DNA of 64,000 nucleotides from Thermosynechococcaceae cyanobacterium MS004 (GCA_022402525.1 JAKRSB010000133.1:44220-108219); one strand, 5' to 3'; shown: positions 25,334 to 36,173, counted from the first letter of the stretch. Made by a program: numbers and translations. Notes: generated by a model not told the origin, from the letters alone.

Positions 25334-27229
25334 TTAGGATGCGGCGACCTTAGCGGTACTGCGCTGCCGACGAGTTGGCGTTGAGACTTCAGGCTTAATC
25401 TTCTGTTCAGACTTCATCTGAGCCTGCTGTGAATTTTGCTGCGCCTGAGGAATTGATCGATGCATCACAGAAGTCGCGGTTTGGGGATGCTGCATCAAAA
25501 ACAGAAGAGAGGCTCTGGTTTGAAGCTCGCGGCGAAGTAGCCCGTGCAGTTCTTTTTCGATATAGGACTTTAGCCCATCCCAATCCACATCAATTCCGTT
25601 TTTCTCTTGGCTAACATACTGTTCCCAGCGATTGCGCAGGGCCAGCTCAATGGATTCCTTTACCCAAGTTTGCCAGCGATCGTGACTCACGCTGGTCACA
25701 ACCCCTCGCAGATGAACCTCTGGGTCGGCCAGGAGCTGTCCATTGGTGCCAATGACTGCCGCAACCGTCACCATGCCATCTTCCGCCAGACGCTGACGTT
25801 CCTGAAGCACATTGGCCTGCACGATGCCCGCCGTATCCATGAGCTCAATGCCTGCCGGCACCTTGCCCCCAATCCGAATCGCGTCAGGCGTCAGCTCAAC
25901 TACATCGCCATTGTCAATAATGACCATATTTTCGGCAGGAATGCCCACGCTCTGCGCAGTCTGAGAATGCTTCACCAGCATCCGGTGCTCACCATGCACG
26001 GGCAAGAAAAACTTGGGTCGGGTCAGCCCCAACATGAGCTTTTGGTCTTCCTGGCAGCCGTGGCCTGAAACGTGGATGCCCTTATCCTTGCCGTACACCA
26101 CCGTTGCGCCCTGCTGCATGAGCTGGTCAATGGTATTGACCACTGCGATCGTATTGCCTGGAATGGGGTTGGCCGAAAAGACCACCGTATCTCCCTTACG
26201 GATTTGAATTTGACGGTGCTCTTTTCGCGCAATTCGCGACATTGCCGCCATTGGCTCACCTTGAGAGCCCGTAGTCAAAACCAGTACCTTGTGGTCGGGC
26301 AAGTTACGCACCACATGGATTGGCTCAAATAGATTGTCCGGACACTTGATGTATCCCAGGGTTCGAGCATGGGCAATCACATTCAGCATGGAGCGACCCA
26401 CGACTGAAACCACTCGGTTTTGCTTCTGGGCAAGCTCCAAAATCATATTGATGCGGTGTACCGACGAAGCAAAGGTCGTCACTAAGAGTCGCCCTTTTGC
26501 CTGACTAAAGATGCGGTCAAGGTTCGGAAATACAGACCGTTCGGACGGGGTAAACCCTGGCACTTCTGAGTTGGTAGAGTCGCTAATTAAGCACAGAACG
26601 CCCCGCTCTCCATACTCGGCTAGACGCTGAAAGTCAAAATATTCGCCATCTACGGGTGTATGGTCAATTTTGAAGTCCCCGGTGTGAATCACCACGCCCA
26701 CTGGGGTGGTAATGGCAACGGTAAAGCTGTCGGCAATGGAGTGGGTATTGCGAATGTATTCGACAAAGAAATGCTTCCCGAAGCGTACAACTTCACGGGG
26801 GGCTACATTATGGAGCTTGGTTTTTCCAGCAACCCCAGCCTCTTCCAATTTGCCTTTGAGCAGGGCCATCGCCAAGCGCGGCCCATAGATATTAGGGATA
26901 TCAAACTGCTTTAGGTGAAACGCAATGCCGCCAATGTGGTCTTCATGACCGTGGGTGACAATCATTCCTTTGATTTTGTGCTGATTCTCCCGCAGGTAGG
27001 TCATATCGGGCAGCACAATATTGACGCCATGCATTCCGTCCGTCGGGAAGGCGAGACCAGCGTCTAGCAGCACAATTTCATCTTCATACTCGAAGACACA
27101 GGTGTTTTTGCCAATTTCATGGAGGCCACCAAGGGGAATAATCTTAAAGGGGGAGGTCGATTGTGTCATAGATTTTGATACTTTTTGAATGTCATTTTTT
27201 GCGGAACGATTGATGGAGCGGTCATTCAT
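25334..27229 (-). CDS. rnj: Ribonuclease J
   Basis: A 631-residue RNase J: metallo-beta-lactamase/beta-CASP ribonuclease with 5'-exo and endonuclease activity in RNA turnover. The zinc motif HGHEDHIGG (about residue 93) and THSIADSF..HTGDFKIDH follow the family, as do the beta-CASP parts (SDSTNSEVPG, LTTGSQGEP, VHGEHRML). The C-terminal tail (about residue 580 on) is Gln/Ser/Lys rich and variable. Start could be this ATG or the ATG 60 bp inside (MTQSTSPFKIIP). It lies 449 bp after dapA on the same strand; asd-dapA-rnj order is common in cyanobacteria. Confidence 0.94.
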   Translation of the reverse strand: MNDRSINRSAKNDIQKVSKSMTQSTSPFKIIPLGGLHEIGKNTCVFEYEDEIVLLDAGLAFPTDGMHGVNIVLPDMTYLRENQHKIKGMIVTHGHEDHIGGIAFHLKQFDIPNIYGPRLAMALLKGKLEEAGVAGKTKLHNVAPREVVRFGKHFFVEYIRNTHSIADSFTVAITTPVGVVIHTGDFKIDHTPVDGEYFDFQRLAEYGERGVLCLISDSTNSEVPGFTPSERSVFPNLDRIFSQAKGRLLVTTFASSVHRINMILELAQKQNRVVSVVGRSMLNVIAHARTLGYIKCPDNLFEPIHVVRNLPDHKVLVLTTGSQGEPMAAMSRIARKEHRQIQIRKGDTVVFSANPIPGNTIAVVNTIDQLMQQGATVVYGKDKGIHVSGHGCQEDQKLMLGLTRPKFFLPVHGEHRMLVKHSQTAQSVGIPAENMVIIDNGDVVELTPDAIRIGGKVPAGIELMDTAGIVQANVLQERQRLAEDGMVTVAAVIGTNGQLLADPEVHLRGVVTSVSHDRWQTWVKESIELALRNRWEQYVSQEKNGIDVDWDGLKSYIEKELHGLLRRELQTRASLLFLMQHPQTATSVMHRSIPQAQQNSQQAQMKSEQKIKPEVSTPTRRQRSTAKVAAS

Positions 27230-27678
27230 GGGGGATATGCGTAAAAAAACTGTTTTTGAAAACGCTATTTTTCAACATTTGTTGAGAAGCTGTCAGGAAA
27301 TGCAGAGAGATTGAAAGCGAAGGGCTGAGATTTAGAGAGTTGCAATTTAGAGGGTTGAGATTTATATCTAGCGCCGTTAAGCAGATTTGAATTGGTCAAG
27401 GCTGGATTGAGCAGGTTTGAAAGGGAGTCAGCGAGAACTAAAGCAATCCGCACTGGAAGGAAAAATATTTAGTTAAAACTTCAGCCTTCATTCAGGGTGT
27501 ACCTTCAGGACTGGAAAGACTCAGGATGCTTCGCCTCTCAAAAACGGTCAATCCGTAGCGGAAAATACCACAGCTTTTTGAGGGTAAGCAGAAAAAATTA
27601 AATCCTCTATTCAGACTGTCTAAGTCTAGGGTGCTTTCCAAACCGCTTAAATCCAGGCTGCTCAAGAGCACGTAATGG
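27230..27678. other. 449-bp gap between dapA and rnj
   Basis: No gene. It contains imperfect repeats of GTTGAGATTTAGAG words (about 27300-27370) on the + strand. Probably holds the rnj promoter and 5' leader; RNase J messages often have long leaders, but no specific element is recognised. Confidence 0.5.
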
Positions 27679-28569
27679 CTATAGCAGCGAGAGTTCTGTC
27701 AGCGTTCGCTTTAGCTCAGCCTCAATTTCTGAGGGAATCGCACATAGCGGAAGCCGAGTATTGCCAACAGCCCATCCCTGGAGGCGGAGGGCTGCTTTGA
27801 CGGGAATGGGGCTAGTGGTTGCAAACAGTACCTTAAAGAGGGGCAAGAGCTTGAGGTGAATTTCAGTGGCATCTTGGGGCTGCCCTTGAAAAAACTTACT
27901 AATCATTTGCTGAAGGAGCTCTCCAGCAATATGACTGGTGACGCTCACCACTCCAACAGCACCTACCGCAAGCATTGGTAAGGTGAGGGAGTCATCTCCA
28001 GAGTAAAGACTAAAGCTTGATGGGGTCAGACGACGAACTTGGCTTGTATGGTCTAAGTTGCCGCCAGCATCTTTAAGAGAGGTTATGTTGCTAAGCTCGG
28101 CTAGGCGGGCAACGGTCTCTGGAAGCAACGTTTGACCCGTTCGACCGGGAACGTTATAGAGCATGATCGGCAAGTCAGGGACAGCCGTGGCGATCGCCTT
28201 AAAATGCTCATACAGCCCTTCTTGAGGCGGCTTGTTGTAATAGGGGACAACCTGCAAGGACCCATCTAGCCCCAGTGCTGCCGCCTTTTGGGTGGCTTCA
28301 ATGGCTTCGTGAGTCGAATTAGAACCCGTCCCTGCCAAGATCTTAGCGCGACCTGCGATCGCCTGCTTCACCACTTGAAAAAGCTGATACTCTTCATCCC
28401 AGGTTAGAGTCGGAGACTCCCCCGTTGTTCCACAGAGCACCAGTCCATCGGAACCGTGACTCACTAAATAATCAGCCAGCCGTTCTGCTACAGCATAGTC
28501 TACCTGACCATCCTGAGTAAAGGGCGTGACCATTGCCGTCACAACCTGTCCAAAAGGAGTCACAGGCAT
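27679..28569 (-). CDS. dapA: 4-hydroxy-tetrahydrodipicolinate synthase DapA
   Basis: A 296-residue DapA, which condenses pyruvate with aspartate semialdehyde (the product of asd upstream) in lysine and diaminopimelate synthesis. Schiff-base lysine in [10 protein letters not shown] (about residue 166), catalytic tyrosine in [10 protein letters not shown] (about 137), and [10 protein letters not shown] near 47 are present. Usual length. Confidence 0.95.
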   Translation of the reverse strand: MPVTPFGQVVTAMVTPFTQDGQVDYAVAERLADYLVSHGSDGLVLCGTTGESPTLTWDEEYQLFQVVKQAIAGRAKILAGTGSNSTHEAIEATQKAAALGLDGSLQVVPYYNKPPQEGLYEHFKAIATAVPDLPIMLYNVPGRTGQTLLPETVARLAELSNITSLKDAGGNLDHTSQVRRLTPSSFSLYSGDDSLTLPMLAVGAVGVVSVTSHIAGELLQQMISKFFQGQPQDATEIHLKLLPLFKVLFATTSPIPVKAALRLQGWAVGNTRLPLCAIPSEIEAELKRTLTELSLL

Positions 28570-28982
28570 TGACCCCCACCATGAAACCTCAAGTCTTGTG
28601 CCTTCAAGTCTTGTAAAAGTATTAAATCAAAAGTTAAATTCAAACCTAAATACACTCCTCAATAACTTAAAACGAAATAAAAACCTAGAAAAGCTCTATA
28701 AAAACTCTGTGAGCAACAGCATCCAGACCTTGTGCTACATCGAAATAGAGTACCGAGAATCGGATAGATATTCGCAACCAGGAACCCGCAAAAAGGCCGT
28801 TATTCGCCATCAGGAAATAGCCTTAGTACCTCTCAAGGCTCCAGGAATCTTTATGGAGCGCATCAGTAGACCCAACAATCAACAAAACCGGATAGTCAAC
28901 AATCAGATAGTCAATAGATTCAGATAGTCAATAAATTCAGAGAGTTAATAGATCAAACAATCACCAGACCAGACAATCAACA
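28570..28982. other. 413-bp AT-rich gap between asd and dapA
   Basis: No gene accepted. The left part is AT-rich; the right part (28880-28970) is a degenerate run of GATAGTCAATA / ATTCAGATAG words. An ORF at 28526-28927 on the + strand has no family signal. Confidence 0.55.
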
Positions 28983-30035
28983 TCAGTGAACCAGCTCAGC
29001 CCTAGAGGGCTTTATTAGGCCGCGAAACGCTAACAGCTCAGCAATTTGAATCGCATTCAGTGCAGCGCCCTTGCGAATTTGGTCTCCACTCAGCCAAAGC
29101 TCTAGCCCGCAAGGATGAGAAAGATCCTGACGGACACGCCCGACTAAGACTTCGTCTTTTCCGCTGGCATCCATCGGCATGGGAAAATAATTCTGCTCCC
29201 AATCTTCAACTAGCTTTATCCCAGGGGCATTGGCTAACAGCCTGCGCGCCCCCTCGACTTCAAAAGGCTGCTTAAACTCTAGATTAAGCGCTTCTGAGTG
29301 CGCTCTCAATACGGGAACCCGTACACAAGTCGCGCTCACCCGAAGATCAGGTACCCCGAAAATCTTGCGGGTTTCCTGAATCATTTTCATTTCTTCCGTA
29401 CAGTAGCCATTCTCGTCCAAGTCTGAATTGTGCGGAAATAAATTAAACGCCAAAGGATAAGGAAAACATTCTGTCGGTGGCGTTTTCCCGTCCAAAATTG
29501 CCTGGGCCTGAACCTTTAGCTCTTCCATCGCCCTCGCTCCGGCACCGCTAGCAGACTGATAGGTTGCCGCCACAATGCGCTGAATCGGCTGAACTTGGTG
29601 CAGAGGCCAAATGGCTACAGACATTAAAATAGTCGTGCAGTTTGGGTTTGCAATTATTCCCTCATGCTGGAGCACAGCCTCTGGATTGACTTCAGGGACG
29701 ATCAGAGGCACCGCAGGATCCAGGCGAAAGGAACTGGAGTTGTCAATGACAATCGCACCCGCTGCAACAGCCTTGGGTGCCCAGATTTTAGAGATGCTTC
29801 CCCCAGCAGAGGCCAAAACCAAATCAACGTCATCAAAGACGCCTTCGGCCACCGCTTCAACCTGGATGGGTTGCCCACGAAACGCAAGGGTTTGTCCAGC
29901 AGAGCGTGGCGAAGCTAAAAGCTTAAGCTGAGAAACTGGAAAATTTCGCTCTGCCAAAAGCGCTAAAAGCTCAGTGCCAACGGCACCCGTAGCTCCCAAG
30001 ATAGCAACGTTATAAGCCCGATTCAATAGAGTCAT
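28983..30035 (-). CDS. asd: Aspartate-semialdehyde dehydrogenase Asd
   Basis: About 350 residues. NADPH-binding VAILGATGAVGTELL at the N-terminus, the catalytic cysteine in NPNCTTILM (about residue 130), and SGAGARAMEEL follow the family. It reduces aspartyl phosphate to the semialdehyde used by DapA. Start is uncertain: ATG at 30035 is used, but a TTG 9 bp inside (MNRAYNVAILG) has better spacing to the GGAG, and a TTG at 30047 is also open. Divergent from tig across 0.9 kb. Confidence 0.93.
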   Translation of the reverse strand: MTLLNRAYNVAILGATGAVGTELLALLAERNFPVSQLKLLASPRSAGQTLAFRGQPIQVEAVAEGVFDDVDLVLASAGGSISKIWAPKAVAAGAIVIDNSSSFRLDPAVPLIVPEVNPEAVLQHEGIIANPNCTTILMSVAIWPLHQVQPIQRIVAATYQSASGAGARAMEELKVQAQAILDGKTPPTECFPYPLAFNLFPHNSDLDENGYCTEEMKMIQETRKIFGVPDLRVSATCVRVPVLRAHSEALNLEFKQPFEVEGARRLLANAPGIKLVEDWEQNYFPMPMDASGKDEVLVGRVRQDLSHPCGLELWLSGDQIRKGAALNAIQIAELLAFRGLIKPSRAELVH

Positions 30036-30146
30036 CTCCAAGAGCAATGCTGCTCGCTAAAAAAAAATGAAAAATGTATTTTTTGTAGAAAAACTAGGAC
30101 TATGGAATTGACCTTAAAAGCTCATCTCTAACTGAGATATATTAAG

Positions 30147-30174
30147 GCTTACAGGTTAAGGCTTGCAGGTTAAG
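30147..30174. repeat. 14-bp tandem duplication
   Basis: GCTTACAGGTTAAG followed by GCTTGCAGGTTAAG, period 14. Confidence 0.85.
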
Positions 30175-30565
30175 GGCGGTGCAGCGAATTCGCATGCCAA
30201 TTAAAAGCTTTTGGGTATCCGGTATGAGGCACTGAGCCTATCTTTTCAAGATTTCTTCTCTCATTAAACCCATCATTCAGGCCAACGACCACTAAAGAAT
30301 TAGGCTTACTAAGTGAATCTCCTACTGACAACTGGGAAAAATCAAACGCCCATGATTCCTTAGGTGTGTCCTTAGTCTGTAGCCCTGAAGTCTGTAGTCC
30401 TTAGTCTGTGGACTCATTCGCTGTTATGGTACACCAGTTCAGCCTGATCTTTCACATCTATAAAATCTGTAAAGCTGTTGCGCACCCACAGTGATTAGTT
30501 AGGTTATGAATTGATGGCTAGTTCTTGCTGATGGCGCATTCTAATGGTGCATTCTCATAGATTAC

Positions 30566-30593
30566 TGAATCTACCCAACTGAATCTACCCAAC
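30566..30593. repeat. 14-bp tandem duplication
   Basis: Two exact copies of TGAATCTACCCAAC, period 14. Confidence 0.88.
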
Positions 30594-30972
30594 TGAGCCT
30601 GCGGCTGTTGCTCAGTGTAGCTGCTCTAGCCGCCTATTGAGTAGTCCTTCCGGCGGATTTACGCCTAGCCCTAGCAGAAAGCTAAATCAAAACAGGCTGG
30701 GTAATTTGACATTGGGATAATTTGACATTTGCTTGATAAGGCCTAGATTGGTAAAACCTCTAGACCCTTAATGGGCTTAGACCCTTAAACTGCGTAGATT
30801 TTGATCGTGTTAAGAATCGATTGCCCCTTCATCACCTACAATAAAGAATTGTGCCAAAAGCAAAATCGGTATTTCCCGACATTCGCTGCTGTCTGTAGGT
30901 TTGACACGGCATTTACATTAAGAAATTCTGAGCTTGGTTTGCGGTTGGTTGAGTCTACCTGAGGGAAGAGCG

Positions 30973-32502
30973 TTGTCTAAAACACAAGAACGGTTAAAAG
31001 TAAATCAGGAAAAGCTTCCTGGTAGTCAGGTGAGCCTGGAAATTGAGATTCCAGCAGAGCGATCGCAGTCGGCCTATGAGCAGACGATCACCAAGTATAT
31101 GCGTACCGCCCAGATTCCTGGATTTCGGAAGGGGAAGGTGCCCCGCCAAGTCATCATGCAGCGGTTTGGTTCCGTGCAGATCAAGGCTGCAGCCCTAGAA
31201 GAGCTGATCGAAAAAATCGTCAAAGAAGCCGTTGAGCAGTCCGAAGTGAACGTCATTGGCAATTTTCAGCTGGTGTCTTCCTTTGAAGATCTGATTGCTC
31301 AATTTGAGCCTGGGACGCCCATCAGCTTCACGGCAAGTGTAGACGTCCCTCCCGAAGCAACACTCAAACGCTACACCGGATTCCAGGTGCAGGCGGAAGA
31401 GGTCAAGTATGACCCCAGTCAAGTCGATAAAGTCTTGGATGAGCAGCGATCTTCTCGTTCAACCCTGGTGCCCGTTGAGGGTCGGGCTGCGGAGGCTGGA
31501 GATGTGGCGCTCCTCGACTTTTCCGGCATTTATTTCTTGGATGACGAAAAAACTGATTTCCAAGAAATTGAGGGAGGCACCGCCACCGACTTCCAGGTTG
31601 AGCTAATTGAGGGGCAGCTCATTCCAGGCTTTACGGAAGGGCTGATTGGTGTGGCCCCTGGCGAGACAAAGGAGCTAGATCTTCAGTTCCCTGAACAATA
31701 TTTCCAGGAAGAGCTGGCTGGAAAACTGGCGCGGTTTACCATCACGCTCAAAGAACTTAAGGCGAAGGAGCTACCAGAGCTAGACGATACCTTTGCCCAA
31801 GAAGTCAGCGAATTTGAAACTCTCGCTGAGCTGCGGGACTTCCTGGTGGAGCGTTATACCAAAGAAGCCCAGGAAAAGACCGATGCTAATGTCGAAGAAG
31901 CCTTAATTACGGCTTTAGCTCAGGAAATTGAGGTTGATCTCCCCGAAACCCTCGTTTCTAATGAGGTTAACTTTCTGATTAACCAAATGGCCTCTCGCCT
32001 TCAGGGACAGGGTGTTGATGTCAATCGAATCTTCACGAAGGAGATGATTCCAGGGCTCAAGGAAAACTTTAGAAATGAAGCCATCGGGCGGATTAAACGG
32101 ACGCTTGCGTTGGCAGAGGTGGCGGAGAAAGAGTCCATCTCGATTGAAACCGAATCCCTAGAGCAGCGGTTCCAAGAAGTCCTAGGCTCCTTGGGCGATC
32201 GCGAGATTGATCGCAAACGCCTCCGGGAAGTCTTAGAAGATGAGCTGCTTCAGGAAAAGGTCATTGCATGGCTCAAGGAGCGTTCTGAAGTGACCCTCGT
32301 TGACAAGATTGAGGTGGAGCCAGAACCTGAGGCGGATGAGTTAGCATCTGACCCCGAAGCGATCGCGACAGAAGATCCGGCTACAGAAGCAACTGCTGTC
32401 GAGGCAGAAGTTGTGGATGCTGCTGCAACGGTGGAAGTCAAGAAGAAGGCAACTCGCAGCCGAAGCTCCAAGGCCAAGGCCACAAACGACGAAAATGCCT
32501 GA
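30973..32502 (+). CDS. tig: Trigger factor
   Basis: About 509 residues from a TTG preceded by GAGGGAAGAG (SD-like, 2-8 nt upstream). Ribosome-bound chaperone/prolyl isomerase. The ribosome-binding loop is in IPGFRKGKVPRQV (about residues 45-57), the FKBP-type domain starts at GDVALLDFSGIY (about 175), and the long helical C-domain follows. The last 65 residues are an acidic, Ala/Glu-rich tail ending in a short basic segment, longer than in most bacteria. First gene of tig-clpP-clpX. Confidence 0.94.
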   Translation: MSKTQERLKVNQEKLPGSQVSLEIEIPAERSQSAYEQTITKYMRTAQIPGFRKGKVPRQVIMQRFGSVQIKAAALEELIEKIVKEAVEQSEVNVIGNFQLVSSFEDLIAQFEPGTPISFTASVDVPPEATLKRYTGFQVQAEEVKYDPSQVDKVLDEQRSSRSTLVPVEGRAAEAGDVALLDFSGIYFLDDEKTDFQEIEGGTATDFQVELIEGQLIPGFTEGLIGVAPGETKELDLQFPEQYFQEELAGKLARFTITLKELKAKELPELDDTFAQEVSEFETLAELRDFLVERYTKEAQEKTDANVEEALITALAQEIEVDLPETLVSNEVNFLINQMASRLQGQGVDVNRIFTKEMIPGLKENFRNEAIGRIKRTLALAEVAEKESISIETESLEQRFQEVLGSLGDREIDRKRLREVLEDELLQEKVIAWLKERSEVTLVDKIEVEPEPEADELASDPEAIATEDPATEATAVEAEVVDAAATVEVKKKATRSRSSKAKATNDENA

Positions 32503-32766
32503 CTTGCTTAACCCCAAGCTCAAGGCTCCAATCGTCTTTGTTTCGTAGGTTTTGTTTCGTAGGTATAGCCTACCTGCAGTTACAACCTGCATTTGTAACT
32601 GACTTGCGATATTGAGCAACAGGATTCTCGAAATGCAAAGTCGATTGAAGGGGAGTTAAGGCATAATGAAGCTACGGCGCAATAGTTTAGACTAGCGCGC
32701 CGAAATCCTGTCTTTTTGCTGTTGCTCAGCCATCCGTTTATCTTTCAACATAGTGCAGGCGCGCAT

Positions 32767-33474
32767 ATGATCTTCTCACGAACCTCCTACTCCATGACGA
32801 ATGTAATGGGCGCTGCCAGCGACACCTCCTATCATTCACCTCAGGCGATCGTGCCCATGGTGGTTGAGCAATCTGGTCGAGGTGAGCGAGCCTTTGATAT
32901 TTACTCCCGACTGTTGCGGGAACGGATTGTATTCTTAGGTGGCTCTGCCTCTCGCGGTATTGATGACACCACCGCCGATGCGATCGTGGCTCAGCTGCTT
33001 TTCCTTGACGCAGAAGATCCTGAGCAAGATATTTATCTCTATATCAACTCTCCGGGTGGCTCCGTCACGGCAGGTATGGCAATCTTCGATACCATGCAGC
33101 ACATTCGGCCAGATGTTTGCACCATCTGCTTTGGATTGGCCGCCAGTATGGGAGCCTTCTTGCTCTCCGCTGGCACCCAAGGCAAACGGATGGCGCTGCC
33201 CCACTCTAGAATCATGATTCACCAGCCGTTGGGTGGTGCACAAGGGCAGGCTGTTGATATTGAAATTCAGGCAAAAGAAATTTTGCACCATAAAACTCAG
33301 CTCAACCGCTTGCTTGCTGAACATACGGGACAACCCTTTGAGCGCATTGAAGCTGACACCGAAAGAGATTTCTTTATGTCAGCCGAAGAAGCGCAGAAGT
33401 ATGGTTTGATTGACAAAGTTCTGACTCGTCAAGAACTCGCCAATCACCGTCAAGCGGTTAGCGCGTCTACTTAA
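32767..33474 (+). CDS. clpP: ATP-dependent Clp protease proteolytic subunit ClpP
   Basis: About 235 residues from this ATG; starts at 32716 and 32794 are also possible. Serine protease subunit. Ser in [14 protein letters not shown], His in [14 protein letters not shown], and the Asp further on complete the triad; [19 protein letters not shown] is the family signature. Gene order tig-clpP-clpX is classic, so this ClpP likely pairs with the ClpX that follows. Confidence 0.94.
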   Translation: MIFSRTSYSMTNVMGAASDTSYHSPQAIVPMVVEQSGRGERAFDIYSRLLRERIVFLGGSASRGIDDTTADAIVAQLLFLDAEDPEQDIYLYINSPGGSVTAGMAIFDTMQHIRPDVCTICFGLAASMGAFLLSAGTQGKRMALPHSRIMIHQPLGGAQGQAVDIEIQAKEILHHKTQLNRLLAEHTGQPFERIEADTERDFFMSAEEAQKYGLIDKVLTRQELANHRQAVSAST

Positions 33475-33526
33475 GTCCATCGATTTAAGTCCATCGATCG
33501 CACTCAATGTCTAGTAGGCAGTGGCT

Positions 33527-34873
33527 ATGTCCAAATATGACTCCCACCTCAAGTGTTCCTTTTGCGGTAAATCGCAAGAGCAGGTACGAAAGTTAATCGC
33601 TGGGCCGGGGGTCTATATTTGTGACGAATGCGTTGATCTCTGCAACGAGATTCTCGACGAGGAGCTGTTTGAGTCAGGGGCTCCCCAGTCCGCCGCTCCT
33701 GCCCCTCGTCGGGATCCAGCTGTCGAGAAGCGGCGGACGGCACGCGCTAGCTCACGACTTGCCCTCAACCAGATTCCCAAGCCTCGCGAAATTAAAGCCT
33801 ATCTAGACGATCACGTTATAGGTCAGGACGAGGCAAAGAAAGTGCTGTCTGTGGCGGTCTATAACCACTACAAGCGTCTAAGCCTGGTTCAGGGTGGCGA
33901 GTCCACGGAGAGTTTAGAAGATAAGATCGAGCTGCAAAAGTCCAATATTCTATTGATTGGGCCAACGGGCTGCGGCAAAACATTGCTGGCGCAGACCCTT
34001 GCAAAAATGCTGGACGTGCCCTTTGCTGTGGCGGATGCAACGACGCTCACGGAAGCGGGCTATGTGGGAGAGGATGTGGAAAATATCCTGCTCCGGTTAC
34101 TTCAGGTGGCAGATCTGGATGTAGAAGAAGCCCAGCGCGGCATTATCTATATTGATGAAATTGATAAGGTTGCGCGGAAGAGTGAAAATCCTTCCATTAC
34201 GCGGGATGTGTCTGGTGAGGGAGTACAGCAGGCGCTCTTAAAGATGCTGGAGGGTACGATCGCGAATGTGCCTCCTCAGGGCGGGCGCAAGCATCCCTAC
34301 CAAGACTGCATCCAGATTGACACAACCAACATTTTGTTTATCTGCGGCGGCGCGTTTGTGGGGTTAGATAAAATTATCGAGCAGCGCACAGGTCGCAAGT
34401 CAATGGGATTTGTGCAGGCGGGGCCGATGGCTAGAGAAATTCGCACGGCAAATTTCCTGCGCCACATGGCGCCTGAGGACTTGGTAAAGTTTGGGATGAT
34501 TCCTGAATTTATTGGTCGGATTCCGATGATTTCTGTGATCGACCCGCTGGATGAGGATGTGCTGTGTAAGATTTTGACCGAGCCGCGCAATGCCCTCATT
34601 AAGCAGTATCAGAAGCTGCTGGATATGGATAACGTGCAGCTTGAGTTTGAAGGAAATGCTGTTCGGGCGATCGCCCAGGAAGCCTATCGGCGCAAGACGG
34701 GTGCTAGGGCGCTCCGTGCGATCGTTGAGGAGCTGATGCTGGACATTATGTATGAGTTGCCCTCCCGCAAAGACCTCACGCGCTGCGTCATTACGCCAGA
34801 AATGGTGGAGAAGCGCTCTTCGGCAGAGTTACTGGTTCACCCTTCTTCCATTGCAACGCCGGAATCTGCCTAA
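33527..34873 (+). CDS. clpX: Clp protease ATP-binding subunit ClpX
   Basis: A 448-residue ClpX unfoldase. N-terminal zinc finger (CSFCGKSQ ... CDECVDLC, residues about 10-36), Walker A GPTGCGKT (about 145), Walker [12 protein letters not shown], and sensor regions are intact. It delivers substrates to ClpP. The ATG at 33527 is preferred over GTG at 33521 because of its distance from AGGCAG. Confidence 0.95.
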   Translation: MSKYDSHLKCSFCGKSQEQVRKLIAGPGVYICDECVDLCNEILDEELFESGAPQSAAPAPRRDPAVEKRRTARASSRLALNQIPKPREIKAYLDDHVIGQDEAKKVLSVAVYNHYKRLSLVQGGESTESLEDKIELQKSNILLIGPTGCGKTLLAQTLAKMLDVPFAVADATTLTEAGYVGEDVENILLRLLQVADLDVEEAQRGIIYIDEIDKVARKSENPSITRDVSGEGVQQALLKMLEGTIANVPPQGGRKHPYQDCIQIDTTNILFICGGAFVGLDKIIEQRTGRKSMGFVQAGPMAREIRTANFLRHMAPEDLVKFGMIPEFIGRIPMISVIDPLDEDVLCKILTEPRNALIKQYQKLLDMDNVQLEFEGNAVRAIAQEAYRRKTGARALRAIVEELMLDIMYELPSRKDLTRCVITPEMVEKRSSAELLVHPSSIATPESA

Positions 34874-34922
34874 AGCATCCGCGTTATGAGCCGCCGAAAT
34901 TAAGGGCGATAGAGGTATTGAA

Positions 34923-35789
34923 TTGGCTGAAGTTATTGTTCGGGGTGTTTCCCACTATTATGAGTGGATTGCAGCGGAGCCCCGATCTTCAGAAAAGCCA
35001 ACGCTGGTCTTCATGCATGGCTGGGGCGGTTCTGCCCGATATTGGCGCTCTACGGCTGAGGCGCTGAAGTCTGAGTTTAACTGCCTGCTCTACGACCTGC
35101 GCGGATTTGGGCGATCGCAGCCTTCCCCAGTCAGCGATGCGGAAGCGCCTACCACCGCAGACTATGTTGAAATGTATGGGCTAGAAACCTATGCGGATGA
35201 CCTTGCGGCGTTACTGAGTGAGCTGAATATAGAGTCAATCTATCTCAACGCTCACTCCACGGGCTCTTCTATTGCCGTCCTGTTTTTGAATCGATACCCA
35301 GAACGAGTCAAGAAGGCCATCTTGACCTGTAACGGCATCTTTGAGTACGAGAAAAAGTCTTTTGACCAGTTTTATAAATTTGGGGGCTACGTCGTGCAGT
35401 TTCGGCCCAAGTGGCTGGCGACTATTCCTGGTATAGACCGCCTGTTTATGGCCAGGTTTTTGACCCAGCCCATTCCGGCTTCGGAGCGCAAGGCTTTCTT
35501 AGAAGACTTTTTGATGGCGGACTATGGCGCAGCGATCGGCACGATGTTCTCAGCCGTGAGTGAACAGGCCGCCACCGAAATGCCCCAGGAGTTTGCACAG
35601 TTGACTGTCCCGACGCTGCTGGTGTCTGGTGAGTTTGACCAAATTATTCCGGCAGCGATGGGCGAAAAGGCGGCAGGGCTAAGCGAGAAGGTGGAGTTTG
35701 TCTTAATCCCAAAAACCGGACATTTCCCAATGCTGGAGGATCCAAAAACCTATTTAGGGAAAATTAAGCCGTTTTTACAGGCCGCGTAG
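34923..35789 (+). CDS. Alpha/beta hydrolase
   Basis: A 288-residue alpha/beta-hydrolase. FMHGWGGSARYW forms the oxyanion loop; the nucleophile elbow is AHSTGSS (Ser near residue 117); the acid is in GEFDQIIPA; and the histidine in KTGHFPMLEDP. Starts with TTG 49 bp after clpX. Substrate unknown; the VOC protein gene follows 9 bp later. Confidence 0.88.
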   Translation: MAEVIVRGVSHYYEWIAAEPRSSEKPTLVFMHGWGGSARYWRSTAEALKSEFNCLLYDLRGFGRSQPSPVSDAEAPTTADYVEMYGLETYADDLAALLSELNIESIYLNAHSTGSSIAVLFLNRYPERVKKAILTCNGIFEYEKKSFDQFYKFGGYVVQFRPKWLATIPGIDRLFMARFLTQPIPASERKAFLEDFLMADYGAAIGTMFSAVSEQAATEMPQEFAQLTVPTLLVSGEFDQIIPAAMGEKAAGLSEKVEFVLIPKTGHFPMLEDPKTYLGKIKPFLQAA

Positions 35790-35798
35790 GTTGGCAAC

Positions 35799-36173
35799 AT
35801 GGCGTTTCGATACAGCACGGTGTTTGTGGCGATCGCAGAAGGACAGGGCCATAACCTGAGTGCCTTTTACCAAGCGTTATTTAATCAGCGACCCGCCATT
35901 GATATTCCCCAGGTCTACACTGAGTTTGAGCTGCTGGGGGCAAGGCTTGGAATCTTTAAACCAAAGGCGACCCATCTGGGTGAATTTGCCGCACCCTCCA
36001 GTGGAGGAATGAGCCTCTGTCTTGAAGTCGAGAACTTAGAAGCGGCGATCGCCCATCTCAACGAATTGGGCTATCCGCCACCGGGCCAAATTCAGCAGGT
36101 ATCTCATGGACGCGAAATCTACGCCTACGACCCTTGCGGGAATCGGTTGATTCTTCATGAGTCCAAGCAATAA
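35799..36173 (+). CDS. VOC-family (glyoxalase-like) protein
   Basis: A 124-residue single VOC domain: two beta-alpha-beta-beta-beta modules, seen as FRYSTVFVAIAEG...FYQALF and MSLCLEVENLEAAIAHLNELG, ending YDPCGNRLILHE. The metal-binding pattern is partial, so it may be an enzyme or a binding protein. Co-transcribed with the hydrolase upstream. Confidence 0.8.
   Translation: MAFRYSTVFVAIAEGQGHNLSAFYQALFNQRPAIDIPQVYTEFELLGARLGIFKPKATHLGEFAAPSSGGMSLCLEVENLEAAIAHLNELGYPPPGQIQQVSHGREIYAYDPCGNRLILHESKQ

Larger units (their letters stand above)
30048..30972. other. 925-bp divergent region between asd and tig
   Basis: The longest gap in the window. It holds 14-bp duplications at 30147-30174 and 30566-30593, TTAGTCTGTAG words at 30370-30410, and TAATTTGACATT repeats near 30705-30730. 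A TACAAT box at 30837-30842 could be a -10 element for tig. No RNA gene is recognised. Confidence 0.55.

Noticed and set aside
28526..28927. 133-codon + strand ORF between dapA and asd
   Set aside because: Low-complexity Asn/Lys-rich sequence from an AT-rich gap; begins antisense inside dapA.
32577..32601. CAGTTACAA/TTGTAACTG hairpin after tig as a terminator
   Set aside because: Nine-bp stem but no T-run; clpP follows on the same strand, so it could equally be an mRNA processing or stability element.
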